Source: Firmicutes bacterium UBA2058 (GTDB lineage Bacteria > Bacillota > Clostridia > Tissierellales > Sedimentibacteraceae). From it: a DNA stretch of 55,946 nt. The position numbers and the translations under genes are program-made. Numbering within the stretch: the stretch's first letter is position 1; each line of letters begins with the position of its first letter. Shown piece after piece: positions 49,520 to 55,946 of this stretch. Below the pieces are notes generated by a model that saw nothing but the letters and a program-made list of their open reading frames with translations, was not told the origin of the DNA and ran no database searches. The stretch covers positions 1-55,946 of the forward strand of contig DDAM01000024.1 in NCBI GenBank assembly GCA_002332905.1, in the 5' to 3' direction.

Positions 49520-52222
49520 TTATAAAAATTTACCAATCTCTTCTTTTGTTGCCCTAATTCTTAAAAATGATTTTCTCATCAAATCTATAGGTATAACAAT
49601 GAAGGCAAACAAAAACGCGATTCTAAATTCTGTAAATGTAAGTCCAAATGCTCTAAAAACACTGCCGCCATTATAAATTAAGAAGGTTTGAGTAATAAAT
49701 ACCATTGTCATAATAATTACAAATGCTTTATTTCTCATAATATGAGAAAATAGATTTAACCTTTGAGTTCTAGCATTTAGGCTATTAAATACGGCAGAGA
49801 ACATAAAAAATGCAAAGAAACCTGTTAATAAATATCTATCATCTGGAGCACTTCTAAACAAATCCTTAATCGCTGGACACTTTAAAAAAGCTATGCTCAT
49901 AATTGTAGTATATAATCCTGAAAAAAATATTTGACTAGCCATATATTTATTTATTATTTTTTCATCTCTTTTTTTCGGAACCTCTTCCATATACTCTGGT
50001 AACGGAGCTTCACCAGAAAAGGCAAGACCAGCCAATGTATCCATAACCATATTTATCCAAAGCATTTGAACAACTGTAATTGGAGCTTCTATTCCAATAA
50101 ATTGACCAATAACGGATATTCCAACCGCACACACATTTATAGATAATTGAAATATAATAAACTTTCGTATACTTTTAAATATTGTTCTACCATATAGAAT
50201 AGCTTTTGTTATAGATAAGAAATTATCATCTAATACAATTATATCACTTGCTTCTTTAGCAATTTCAGTGCCACTTCCCATTGCAAAACCAACATCAGCC
50301 TTTTTTAATGCTGGTGCATCATTAACTCCATCTCCTGTCATACCGACAACTAACCCTAAATCCTGCGATAATCTAACTAATCGACTTTTATCACTAGGAA
50401 GTGCACGAGCTACCACCTTTAATGAAGGTAGTAGTTTTTTTACTTTTTCATTGCCCATTTTATTTAATTCTTCTGAGGTTATAATACTGTCTTTATCATT
50501 TTCATCTGCTAATCCAAGTTCTAAAGCAATAGCTGTAGCTGTATCTTTGGCATCTCCAGTTATCATTATAACTTGAACACCTGCTTTTTTTGCCATAATG
50601 ATACTGTCCTTAGCACTTAATCTAACTTCATCTTTAATAGCAATTACTCCGACAAGTGTTAATTCAGAAAATCGCTGACCTTCTTTAATTGGTGTGTTGG
50701 AAGTAGCAAAAACTAGGACTCTTATACCCTTTGAGGAAAGTGCTTTAATTCGTTGATTAATGATAAAAATATTATTAAATTCTTTTTTGTTTCCATCCTC
50801 ATCATAGCATGAAGTACAATAAGGCAATATTTTTTCTGGTGCTCCCTTTATAAGTGATAAGTTTAAATCTCCTGCAATATGAGTTACAGCGTATTTATTT
50901 TCACTTTTAAATGGTATGCTATATATTTTCTTTATATTTAAATTATCTAAAGAATGTCTCATAGCAAACTCAAAAATTGCTTTATCTGTTGAATTACCGC
51001 CTACTATTATTTTTTTTCCATCCTCATGGCCTATTTGAGCACTATTATTATAAACTGATGAAATAAAAAAAATCTTCCATAGTTCACTTTTTTGTTTTAA
51101 CAAATATGAGCTATCAAACTCATTGTTATCACCTGTTATAAAGCTGTTTAGCCTTAGCTGTCCTGTAGTTAAAGTACCAGTTTTATCTGTAAATAAAACA
51201 TTTACGCTACCAGCAGTTTCTATACCTACTAGCTTTCTAACTAAAACATTATCCTTTATCATTCTTTTCATATTTGAGGATAAAACAACTGTAATCATTA
51301 GTGGAAGCCCTTCTGGAACTGCGACAACAATAACAGTAACAGCAAAAATAACTGCTCTTATGATATCCTTTATAAGAGCATAAGGAGTAAATATATATTG
51401 CATTATATTATATATATTAAACCCATTTTCAAATAGTATAGAGTTAAACAATGTTGCTAAAAACACAAGCACAGCACCAATATAACCAAATCTACTTATA
51501 GTAGTCGCCAAGTCTGTCAATCTCTTTTTTAATGGACTATCTTGTTTTTCCTCCTGTAATTCTTTAGCTAAATTTCCGTAAAAGGTATTGTCTCCAATAG
51601 ACTGTATTAGTAAAATTCCTTCTCCTTGACATACTATGCTTCCGCTAAATAGCATATTAGGATTTAACAAGCTTTTGTTATTAGTAGTTAAATTATTTGT
51701 ATCAGGTACTGGCACCTTATGAACTTCTTCTGATTCACCATTTAATGCAGATTGATCTATGTCAATATAGCCTTGTATTAGAACACCATCTGCTGGAACC
51801 TTATCTCCTGGTTGAAGTTCTACATAATCACCAACAACTAATTCTTCAACAGTTATTTCAACTAAATCATTATTTCTCAAAACCTTACATTTTGTTTTTT
51901 TAGCATCTTCCATCAGCCTCTCAAACGCCAATTGACTCCCATATTCAGAAATTGTTGACACAAATGTAGCTAAAATTATTGAAACTGCAATACCAATTGA
52001 TTCAAACCAATTAAAATTTTTAATGAAAATTATAACATTTAAAAATAGCGCCACCAAAAGTATTTTTATAGTTGGATCTCCAAAGCTTTCAAGATATTGT
52101 TTTAAAAAAGATTTGCTTTTTTTTCTTGTAATTTGATTGCTTCCATACTTTAATCTCGATTTTTTTACCTCTTCATCACTAAGGCCATTAAAATTCTTTA
52201 TCTGTTTTACTTCAATAGACAT
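49520..52222 (-). CDS. calcium-translocating P-type ATPase, PMCA type
   Basis: A 900-residue P2-type ATPase. Order: N-terminal actuator-linked region, TGE loop (SALNGESEEVHKV), the Ca2+-site helix VAVPEGLPLMITV, phosphorylation site DKTGTLT, KGAPEKILPYC, MITGDAKDTA and TGDGVNDAPALKKADVGFAMG, then six C-terminal helices. PEGLP and the NMVMD region mark the plasma-membrane Ca2+ pump type. Exports Ca2+ from the cell. Start at 52222 with GGAGGG before; an upstream in-frame ATG lies across a repeat. Monocistronic. Confidence 0.94.
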   Translation of the reverse strand: MSIEVKQIKNFNGLSDEEVKKSRLKYGSNQITRKKSKSFLKQYLESFGDPTIKILLVALFLNVIIFIKNFNWFESIGIAVSIILATFVSTISEYGSQLAFERLMEDAKKTKCKVLRNNDLVEITVEELVVGDYVELQPGDKVPADGVLIQGYIDIDQSALNGESEEVHKVPVPDTNNLTTNNKSLLNPNMLFSGSIVCQGEGILLIQSIGDNTFYGNLAKELQEEKQDSPLKKRLTDLATTISRFGYIGAVLVFLATLFNSILFENGFNIYNIMQYIFTPYALIKDIIRAVIFAVTVIVVAVPEGLPLMITVVLSSNMKRMIKDNVLVRKLVGIETAGSVNVLFTDKTGTLTTGQLRLNSFITGDNNEFDSSYLLKQKSELWKIFFISSVYNNSAQIGHEDGKKIIVGGNSTDKAIFEFAMRHSLDNLNIKKIYSIPFKSENKYAVTHIAGDLNLSLIKGAPEKILPYCTSCYDEDGNKKEFNNIFIINQRIKALSSKGIRVLVFATSNTPIKEGQRFSELTLVGVIAIKDEVRLSAKDSIIMAKKAGVQVIMITGDAKDTATAIALELGLADENDKDSIITSEELNKMGNEKVKKLLPSLKVVARALPSDKSRLVRLSQDLGLVVGMTGDGVNDAPALKKADVGFAMGSGTEIAKEASDIIVLDDNFLSITKAILYGRTIFKSIRKFIIFQLSINVCAVGISVIGQFIGIEAPITVVQMLWINMVMDTLAGLAFSGEAPLPEYMEEVPKKRDEKIINKYMASQIFFSGLYTTIMSIAFLKCPAIKDLFRSAPDDRYLLTGFFAFFMFSAVFNSLNARTQRLNLFSHIMRNKAFVIIMTMVFITQTFLIYNGGSVFRAFGLTFTEFRIAFLFAFIVIPIDLMRKSFLRIRATKEEIGKFL

Positions 52223-52541
52223 TTTTTCCCTCCGCATAGTCTCAAATTTTGTTCGAAACATTGATAATACCTATACTTATCCCAATTATAAAAACTTTAG
52301 AGCGTGGTACACGCTTTGTAAGGCTTTTAATAAGGGATTAGTATTAAATTGATATATATTAAAATATATATGAGACAAGTATAAAAATATGTTTAAATAG
52401 TGATAATTAAATCATAAACTCATAAACAAATATTTCATGATAATTTGTACAATGAACATAGTCTTACGTAGGAAAACTATAACTTTATTTTTTATAAATT
52501 AATTAGTATAATAGACAAATACTAATCTCAATAAATAAAGG
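52223..52541. other. divergent region, Ca2+ ATPase and mnmA, with E-type repeat
   Basis: Bases 52235-52263 carry ATAGTCTC-aaattttgt-TCGAAACATT, the flanks of the E repeat at 5664 with a changed centre. AGCGTG-GTA-CACGCT (52301-52315) is another hairpin with TAC (on the other strand) in its loop. The rest is AT-rich; TATAAT at 52507-52512 with weak TTTATT 17 bp before is the likely mnmA promoter. Confidence 0.6.
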
Positions 52542-52559
52542 ATGAAGGAATCTTTGATA

Positions 52560-53609
52560 ATGAAAAAAAACATTGTTGCAGTTGCACTTAGTGGCGGCGT
52601 AGATAGTGCTACTAGCGCATATATATTAAAACAGCAGGGTTATGAAGTATTTGGTTTGACAATGAAGCTTTTTGAAAATCAAAATTGCGAAGATGCTGTA
52701 CTGGTAGCAAAAAAACTTGGAATTAGGCACCATATTATTGATTTTTCAAAATATTTTGAAGAAGAAGTCATTAATACGTTTATAGATATATATTTAAATG
52801 GCTTTACTCCAAATCCATGTATCCTCTGCAATATAAAGGTCAAATATGGATTGCTTTTAGAAGAAGCTATTAAACTGGGTGCAAATTATATGGCATTAGG
52901 ACATTATGCTAAAATTGTTTATGATAAAAAAGATGATTTATATAGGTTAACTAAATCAGATGTTAATAGAAAAGACCAATCATATTATTTGTATCATTTA
53001 ACTCAGGATAAATTAAAGCATATATTATTACCCCTTAATAATTTTAAAAATAAAGATGAAGTTAGGGAGCATATATCAACAATTATACCTTCGATTTCTA
53101 GAAAAAAAGATAGTACAGACATTTGCTTCACAAATGGGAAGTCCTTATTTAGTTATATAAAAAATAAGCGAAATATCATTAATTGTGTAGGTAATTTTGT
53201 AGACAAAAACGGAAGGTTTTTAGGCAAGCATAAGGGGATATTTAATTACACAATAGGTCAAAAGAGAGGCTTAAATTTAAATATTGAAAAAACATATTTT
53301 GTTTTAGAAATTAAAGCTAACACAAATGAAATAGTTTTGACTGATAATGAATTTGATTTATATAAAAAAGAAATATTTGTTAAAGATATTAATTATATCA
53401 ATAAAGAAAATTATAAAAAAGAAAAAATTAATGCAACAGTTAAGCTCTGCCAATGGGGATATTATATACCATGTGAGATATTAAATCAAAAAAACGGATA
53501 TGCCTTGGTGAAATTTAACAAGCTCGAAAGAGCACCAGCTATAGGCCAATCAGCAGTTTTTTACAGCGATAATGAAGTTTTGGGTGGAGGAATAATAGAT
53601 AAAGTTTAA
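52560..53609 (+). CDS. mnmA: tRNA-specific 2-thiouridylase MnmA
   Basis: A 349-residue enzyme that adds sulfur to U34 of tRNA-Glu, -Gln and -Lys. The PP-loop is ALSGGVDSATSAY, the first catalytic cysteine is in NPCILCN, and the second in DICFTNGKSLF; the C-terminal part has IGQKRGL and APAIGQSAVFY. ICFTNG departs a little from the usual ICFIG. ATG at 52560 has AAGGA ten bases upstream; the earlier ATG at 52542 has its ribosome site too close. No cysteine desulfurase gene is nearby. Confidence 0.88.
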   Translation: MKKNIVAVALSGGVDSATSAYILKQQGYEVFGLTMKLFENQNCEDAVLVAKKLGIRHHIIDFSKYFEEEVINTFIDIYLNGFTPNPCILCNIKVKYGLLLEEAIKLGANYMALGHYAKIVYDKKDDLYRLTKSDVNRKDQSYYLYHLTQDKLKHILLPLNNFKNKDEVREHISTIIPSISRKKDSTDICFTNGKSLFSYIKNKRNIINCVGNFVDKNGRFLGKHKGIFNYTIGQKRGLNLNIEKTYFVLEIKANTNEIVLTDNEFDLYKKEIFVKDINYINKENYKKEKINATVKLCQWGYYIPCEILNQKNGYALVKFNKLERAPAIGQSAVFYSDNEVLGGGIIDKV

Positions 53610-53625
53610 CTAAGCACATAAAAAA

Positions 53626-53674
53626 AGTGAACTACGTTCACTCTATATAATAAAAAGAGAACTTTCCTTTAGAT
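53626..53674. repeat. hairpin repeat (B + shortened I) after mnmA
   Basis: B: AGTGAACTACGTTCACT (53626-53642), identical with 34358. It is followed by TAAAAAGAGAACTTTCCTTTAGATAA, a deletion form of the I module at 34403-34438 that keeps its centre and right arm. Confidence 0.8.
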
Positions 53675-53708
53675 AAAAAATGGATGCTTTTCAGAACATC
53701 CATTTTTT
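53675..53708. terminator. bidirectional terminator between mnmA and the HesB-like gene
   Basis: AAAAAATGGATG (53675-53686) pairs with CATCCATTTTTT (53697-53708). Confidence 0.9.
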
Positions 53709-53720
53709 ATTAAATTATAT

Positions 53721-53993
53721 TTAAAACTCTGGAAGAACTTCGAAGCCTTTATTTAACCAGTTAGTTGAATAATTTATTTTCATACCCTTCATAGCACCCT
53801 CTAATTCTTCAGATACTATTACATCTGCTCCTTCAACATTATATGATTTGTCATTATGTTCTTGTTTCTCCGAAACAACGCCAAATCTGGCGCCACATCA
53901 GCTATATCCAGTTATTTTTACCTTTACAGGAATATTATTTTTATTATACTCTAATATTTTTTCTTTTGCTTTATCTGTTAAATTTATTATCAT
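53721..53993 (-). CDS. HesB-like selenoprotein
   Basis: Reading through TGA at codon 32 (53900-53898) gives a 90-residue HesB/IscA-like protein: MIINLTDKAKEKILEY at the start, KVKITGYS-U-C-G-A-R-F-G at the place of the first conserved cysteine region, then DVIVSEELEGAM and an end NWLNKGFEVLPEF. The Sec-Cys pair and size agree with the HesB-related selenoprotein family of clostridia. It lacks the C-terminal CxC of IscA, so it may not be a cluster carrier; function unknown. A hairpin lies right behind the UGA. The ATG at 53993 has only a weak site (AAGTGG); a GTG four codons earlier is an alternative. Confidence 0.85.
53878..53893 (-). promoter_or_regulatory. putative SECIS hairpin of the HesB-like gene
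   Basis: On the minus strand GCGCCA and TGGCGT (one G-U pair) close the loop GATT, beginning four bases after the UGA. It is GC-rich in otherwise AT-rich surroundings. Confidence 0.65.
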
Positions 53994-54201
53994 AATTTCT
54001 ACCACTTTCTTTTTTTTTCTTTATTTTAAATGTATTATACAAATAATTAAATTACTTCACAGTGATATTATCACCAAAAAGTATGTATTATATATTAAAA
54101 AATTTTCTTTATTTAAAAAAGATATATATTAATATTTTATTTTATAATATAATATATACTAAGCTATATTTGAATAATTCAATAAATAAGTGAGGTAAAA
54201 T

Positions 54202-54876
54202 ATGTTAAATAATGACATAGAATTTGTTAAGCGAAATTTGCCATTTTGGGAACAAATAAGTAAAGAAGAACAAAAAATAATCCTAGATAATGCTGTTAAT
54301 TTAAAGTATCAGAAAGGTTATGTTGTTTACAGCAACCATGATGATTGTAAAGGATTAGCAATTATTAAAAGCGGAAATTTACGTACATATATGTTGTCAG
54401 ATGTTGGAAAAGAGATTACAATGTATAGGTTGTTTGAAAATGATTCATGTATAATGACCGCTGCTTGTTTATTAAAAAATATTACCTTTGATGTAATAAT
54501 TGAAGTTGAGAGAGACTGTGAAATAATTTTAATTCCAGTGAAAATATATAAAAATCTTAGCATGTCAAATATTCTTATTCAGGATTTTACAAATCAATTG
54601 GTTTCATCAAGATTTTCTGATGTAATGTGGGTTATGGAGCAAATTGTCTTTATGAGTTTTGATAAACGATTGGCTATTTTTTTACTTGAGCAATCTGCAA
54701 TTGAAAATTCTGATGTACTGACAATAACTCATGACACTATTGCCAAAAACCTTGGTAGTGCAAGAGAAGTTGTTACCAGGATGTTAAAATATTTTCAGAA
54801 TTCTGGTTTAGTCAGTGTATCAAGAGGCAACATAGAAATTAAAGATAGAAAAAAATTAATGGAATTTACAAAATAA
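54202..54876 (+). CDS. Crp/Fnr-family transcriptional regulator
   Basis: A 224-residue regulator: cyclic-nucleotide-binding-like beta barrel (residues 15-130, GYVVYSNHDDCKGLAIIKSGNL) and a winged helix at 150-220 (ITHDTIAKNLGSAREVVTRMLKYFQNSGLV). No cysteine cluster of true Fnr type at the N-terminus; three scattered Cys in the sensor (DDCKG, NDSCIM, AACLL, RDCEI) could sense redox, but this is open. Monocistronic. GTGAGGT lies eight bases before the ATG. Target unknown; the neighbouring uppP is transcribed separately. Confidence 0.9.
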   Translation: MLNNDIEFVKRNLPFWEQISKEEQKIILDNAVNLKYQKGYVVYSNHDDCKGLAIIKSGNLRTYMLSDVGKEITMYRLFENDSCIMTAACLLKNITFDVIIEVERDCEIILIPVKIYKNLSMSNILIQDFTNQLVSSRFSDVMWVMEQIVFMSFDKRLAIFLLEQSAIENSDVLTITHDTIAKNLGSAREVVTRMLKYFQNSGLVSVSRGNIEIKDRKKLMEFTK

Positions 54877-54920
54877 TTTATACACTTACAATAATGTAAG
54901 CTTAATGTAAGTTAATCATA

Positions 54921-54949
54921 TTGTCTTTTATTCTTGAATATTTTATAAT
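54921..54949 (+). promoter_or_regulatory. promoter of uppP
   Basis: TTGTCT (54921-54926), 17 bp, TATAAT (54944-54949), 57 bases before the ATG. A small CTTACA/TGTAAG hairpin (54893-54907) lies before it. Confidence 0.65.
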
Positions 54950-55005
54950 AAACAAATGCACAAATTTTTTTATAATAATTCTAACTTAGTGGAGGCTATT
55001 TTTTT

Positions 55006-55851
55006 ATGGAAAGTATTTTATTTATTATTAAATCCATAATTCTGGGTATTGTAGAAGGGATAACCGAATTTTTGCCTGTATCTTCAACAGGACACTTAAT
55101 TATATTTCAAAATCTTTTAGGATTTACAAGTACAAGTAAAAACTACGTTGAAATGTATACATATGTAATTCAATTAGGTGCAATTCTTGCAGTCGTAGTA
55201 TTATACTGGAAAAAAATTATGGGTACGTTAAAAAACTTTTTTCCTAAAAAAGTTGGTTATGAAAATTCAGGCTTTAAATTTTGGTTTATGATATTTATAG
55301 CATGTATACCTGGTGGTGTATTAGGTATATTATTAGACGATTTAGCTGACAAATACTTATTTAATTCTGTTACGGTAGCAGTAACATTATTTGTAGGTGC
55401 AATTTGGATTCTTTATGCTGAGAAAAGATTTAGACCTAATAAATTAGGCAATAAGGACTTAAAAATATCTATGAAGCAAGCTTGGATTATAGGAGCATTT
55501 CAATGTTTAGCTATTATTCCAGGTATGTCTAGATCAGCATCTACAATAATAGGTGGTTGGATTGCTGGCCTATCAACAGTAGCAGCGGCAGAATTTTCAT
55601 TTTTCTTAGCTATGCCTGTTATGGTTGGCATGAGCTTTTTGAAAATTTTAAAAATTGGCGGACTTACAGCTTTAACTGGAATTGAAGTTATATCATTAGC
55701 TGTAGGATTTATTGTTTCATTCATAGTAGCTGTTATGGTTATAAATAAATTTATATCATACTTAAAGAAAAAGCCTATGAAGGTATTTGCAATATACAGA
55801 ATGATATTTGCAATTATAGTTTTAGCAGCAGGATTTTTTGGAATATTTTAA
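55006..55851 (+). CDS. uppP: undecaprenyl-diphosphate phosphatase (BacA/UppP)
   Basis: A 281-residue membrane enzyme that frees undecaprenyl phosphate for cell-wall synthesis. Motifs: GIVEGITEFLPVSSTGHLI near the N-terminus and IPGMSRSASTIIGGWIAGL near residue 170, the two halves of the active site, with about eight membrane helices. TGGAGG lies before the ATG. It is followed after 20 bases by the end of a group II intron on the other strand. Confidence 0.96.
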   Translation: MESILFIIKSIILGIVEGITEFLPVSSTGHLIIFQNLLGFTSTSKNYVEMYTYVIQLGAILAVVVLYWKKIMGTLKNFFPKKVGYENSGFKFWFMIFIACIPGGVLGILLDDLADKYLFNSVTVAVTLFVGAIWILYAEKRFRPNKLGNKDLKISMKQAWIIGAFQCLAIIPGMSRSASTIIGGWIAGLSTVAAAEFSFFLAMPVMVGMSFLKILKIGGLTALTGIEVISLAVGFIVSFIVAVMVINKFISYLKKKPMKVFAIYRMIFAIIVLAAGFFGIF

Positions 55852-55870
55852 TAAATTAATAATAAATAGA

Positions 55871-55946
55871 GTAGGAGAGAAATAATTAATTTATTTCTCG
55901 ACCTCTCACACCACCGTACGTACCATTCGGTATACGGCGGTTCATT
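55871..55946 (-). mobile_element. 3' end of a group II intron (domains V and VI), running off the window
   Basis: On the minus strand from 55943: GAACCGCCGTATACCG...GGTACGTACGGTGGTGT, the pattern of domain V found at the end of bacterial group II introns, then GAGAGGTC and domain VI, GAGAAATAA/TTATTTCTC (55877-55899) with an unpaired A, and an end at TCCTAC (55876-55871). Domains I-IV and any reverse transcriptase would lie beyond 55946. Confidence 0.85.

Noticed and set aside
52560..53609. MnmA-like protein as a new sulfurtransferase because of ICFTNG
   Set aside because: PP-loop, both catalytic cysteines and C-terminal domain are all present; the change is within family variation.
755..53674. 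CRISPR array
   Set aside because: Repeats are scattered one or a few per gap, self-complementary and without regular spacers; no cas genes.
2064..53993. Alternative genetic code with UGA = Trp
   Set aside because: Proteins throughout use TGG for Trp and TGA as stop; the two recoded UGA sites fall at redox cysteine positions, which fits Sec only.

Overview
The window is about 56 kb of AT-rich chromosome from an anaerobic, low-GC Firmicute of the class Clostridia. Evidence: the SCIFF peptide with its radical-SAM maturase, oxygen-sensitive iron-sulfur L-serine dehydratase (two subunits), a Na+-pumping decarboxylase beta subunit, HemZ, SLH-domain surface protein, Gram-positive T-box control of trpS, strong GGAGG ribosome sites and two selenoproteins read through in-frame UGA. 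Nothing allows a species name. Most genes are housekeeping and lie on the minus strand.

Layout. 1-3.3 kb: tRNA-Ser, a split ThrE-type exporter, a DUF1858 redox-disulfide protein, a hidden Sec-containing glutaredoxin (2064-2291) and a 5'-truncated MerR regulator. 3.3-10.3 kb: SLH surface protein, TIGR01212 radical SAM enzyme with a DnaA-box cluster upstream, HD protein, Na+/alanine symporter and an unknown DUF11-like protein. 10.4-10.7 kb: a four-armed quasi-palindrome. 10.7-18.2 kb: ResA/CcdA thiol-redox pair, IspE, DUF1893, CorA with an elaborate leader, phosphoesterase plus membrane protein, and SdaAB. 18.4-29.9 kb: chemoreceptor, GlyA, Alr, MsrA, 5-FTHF cycloligase, M50 protease, MurF-Ddl, an AraC-GGDEF fusion and a degenerate GGDEF paralogue. 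29.9-35.6 kb: DUF2804, T-box-trpS (TrpRS has an Fe-S type Cys motif), an ECF sigma gene with an apparent frameshift plus its anti-sigma, and NadD-YqeK. 35.8-37.5 kb: decarboxylase gamma/beta subunits behind a structured, terminator-bearing leader RNA. 37.5-47.9 kb: a long minus-strand run of ComFB, HemZ, MBL hydrolase, Dtd, RelA, Apt, RecJ, LapA-like, ScfB, ScfA and a TIGR04086-like protein; this is the classical clostridial SCIFF-to-hemZ order, but secD/secF are absent. 48-56 kb: a MATE gene broken by one UGA, a Ca2+ P-type ATPase, MnmA, a HesB-like selenoprotein, a Crp/Fnr regulator, UppP and the 3' end of a group II intron.

The most unusual thread is a dispersed set of short hairpin modules between genes, often strung together between the stop codon of one gene and the Shine-Dalgarno site of the next. 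Several share a core with TAC at the loop and unrelated but self-complementary stems (CTCGC-TAC-GCGAG, ATATGC-TAC-GCATAT, GTGAAC-TAC-GTTCAC, CCAC-TAC-GTGG, CGAC-TAC-GTCG). In at least one place a module is nested inside another. Two pairs of genes share the module, the ribosome site and the start codon. The other main finds are two unannotated-looking selenoprotein genes, leaders with small ORFs upstream of corA and the decarboxylase subunit gene, and the sigma-factor frameshift.

Limits: everything here was read by eye from the sequence. Family names come from recognised motifs and not from searches; structures were paired by hand without energy calculation.
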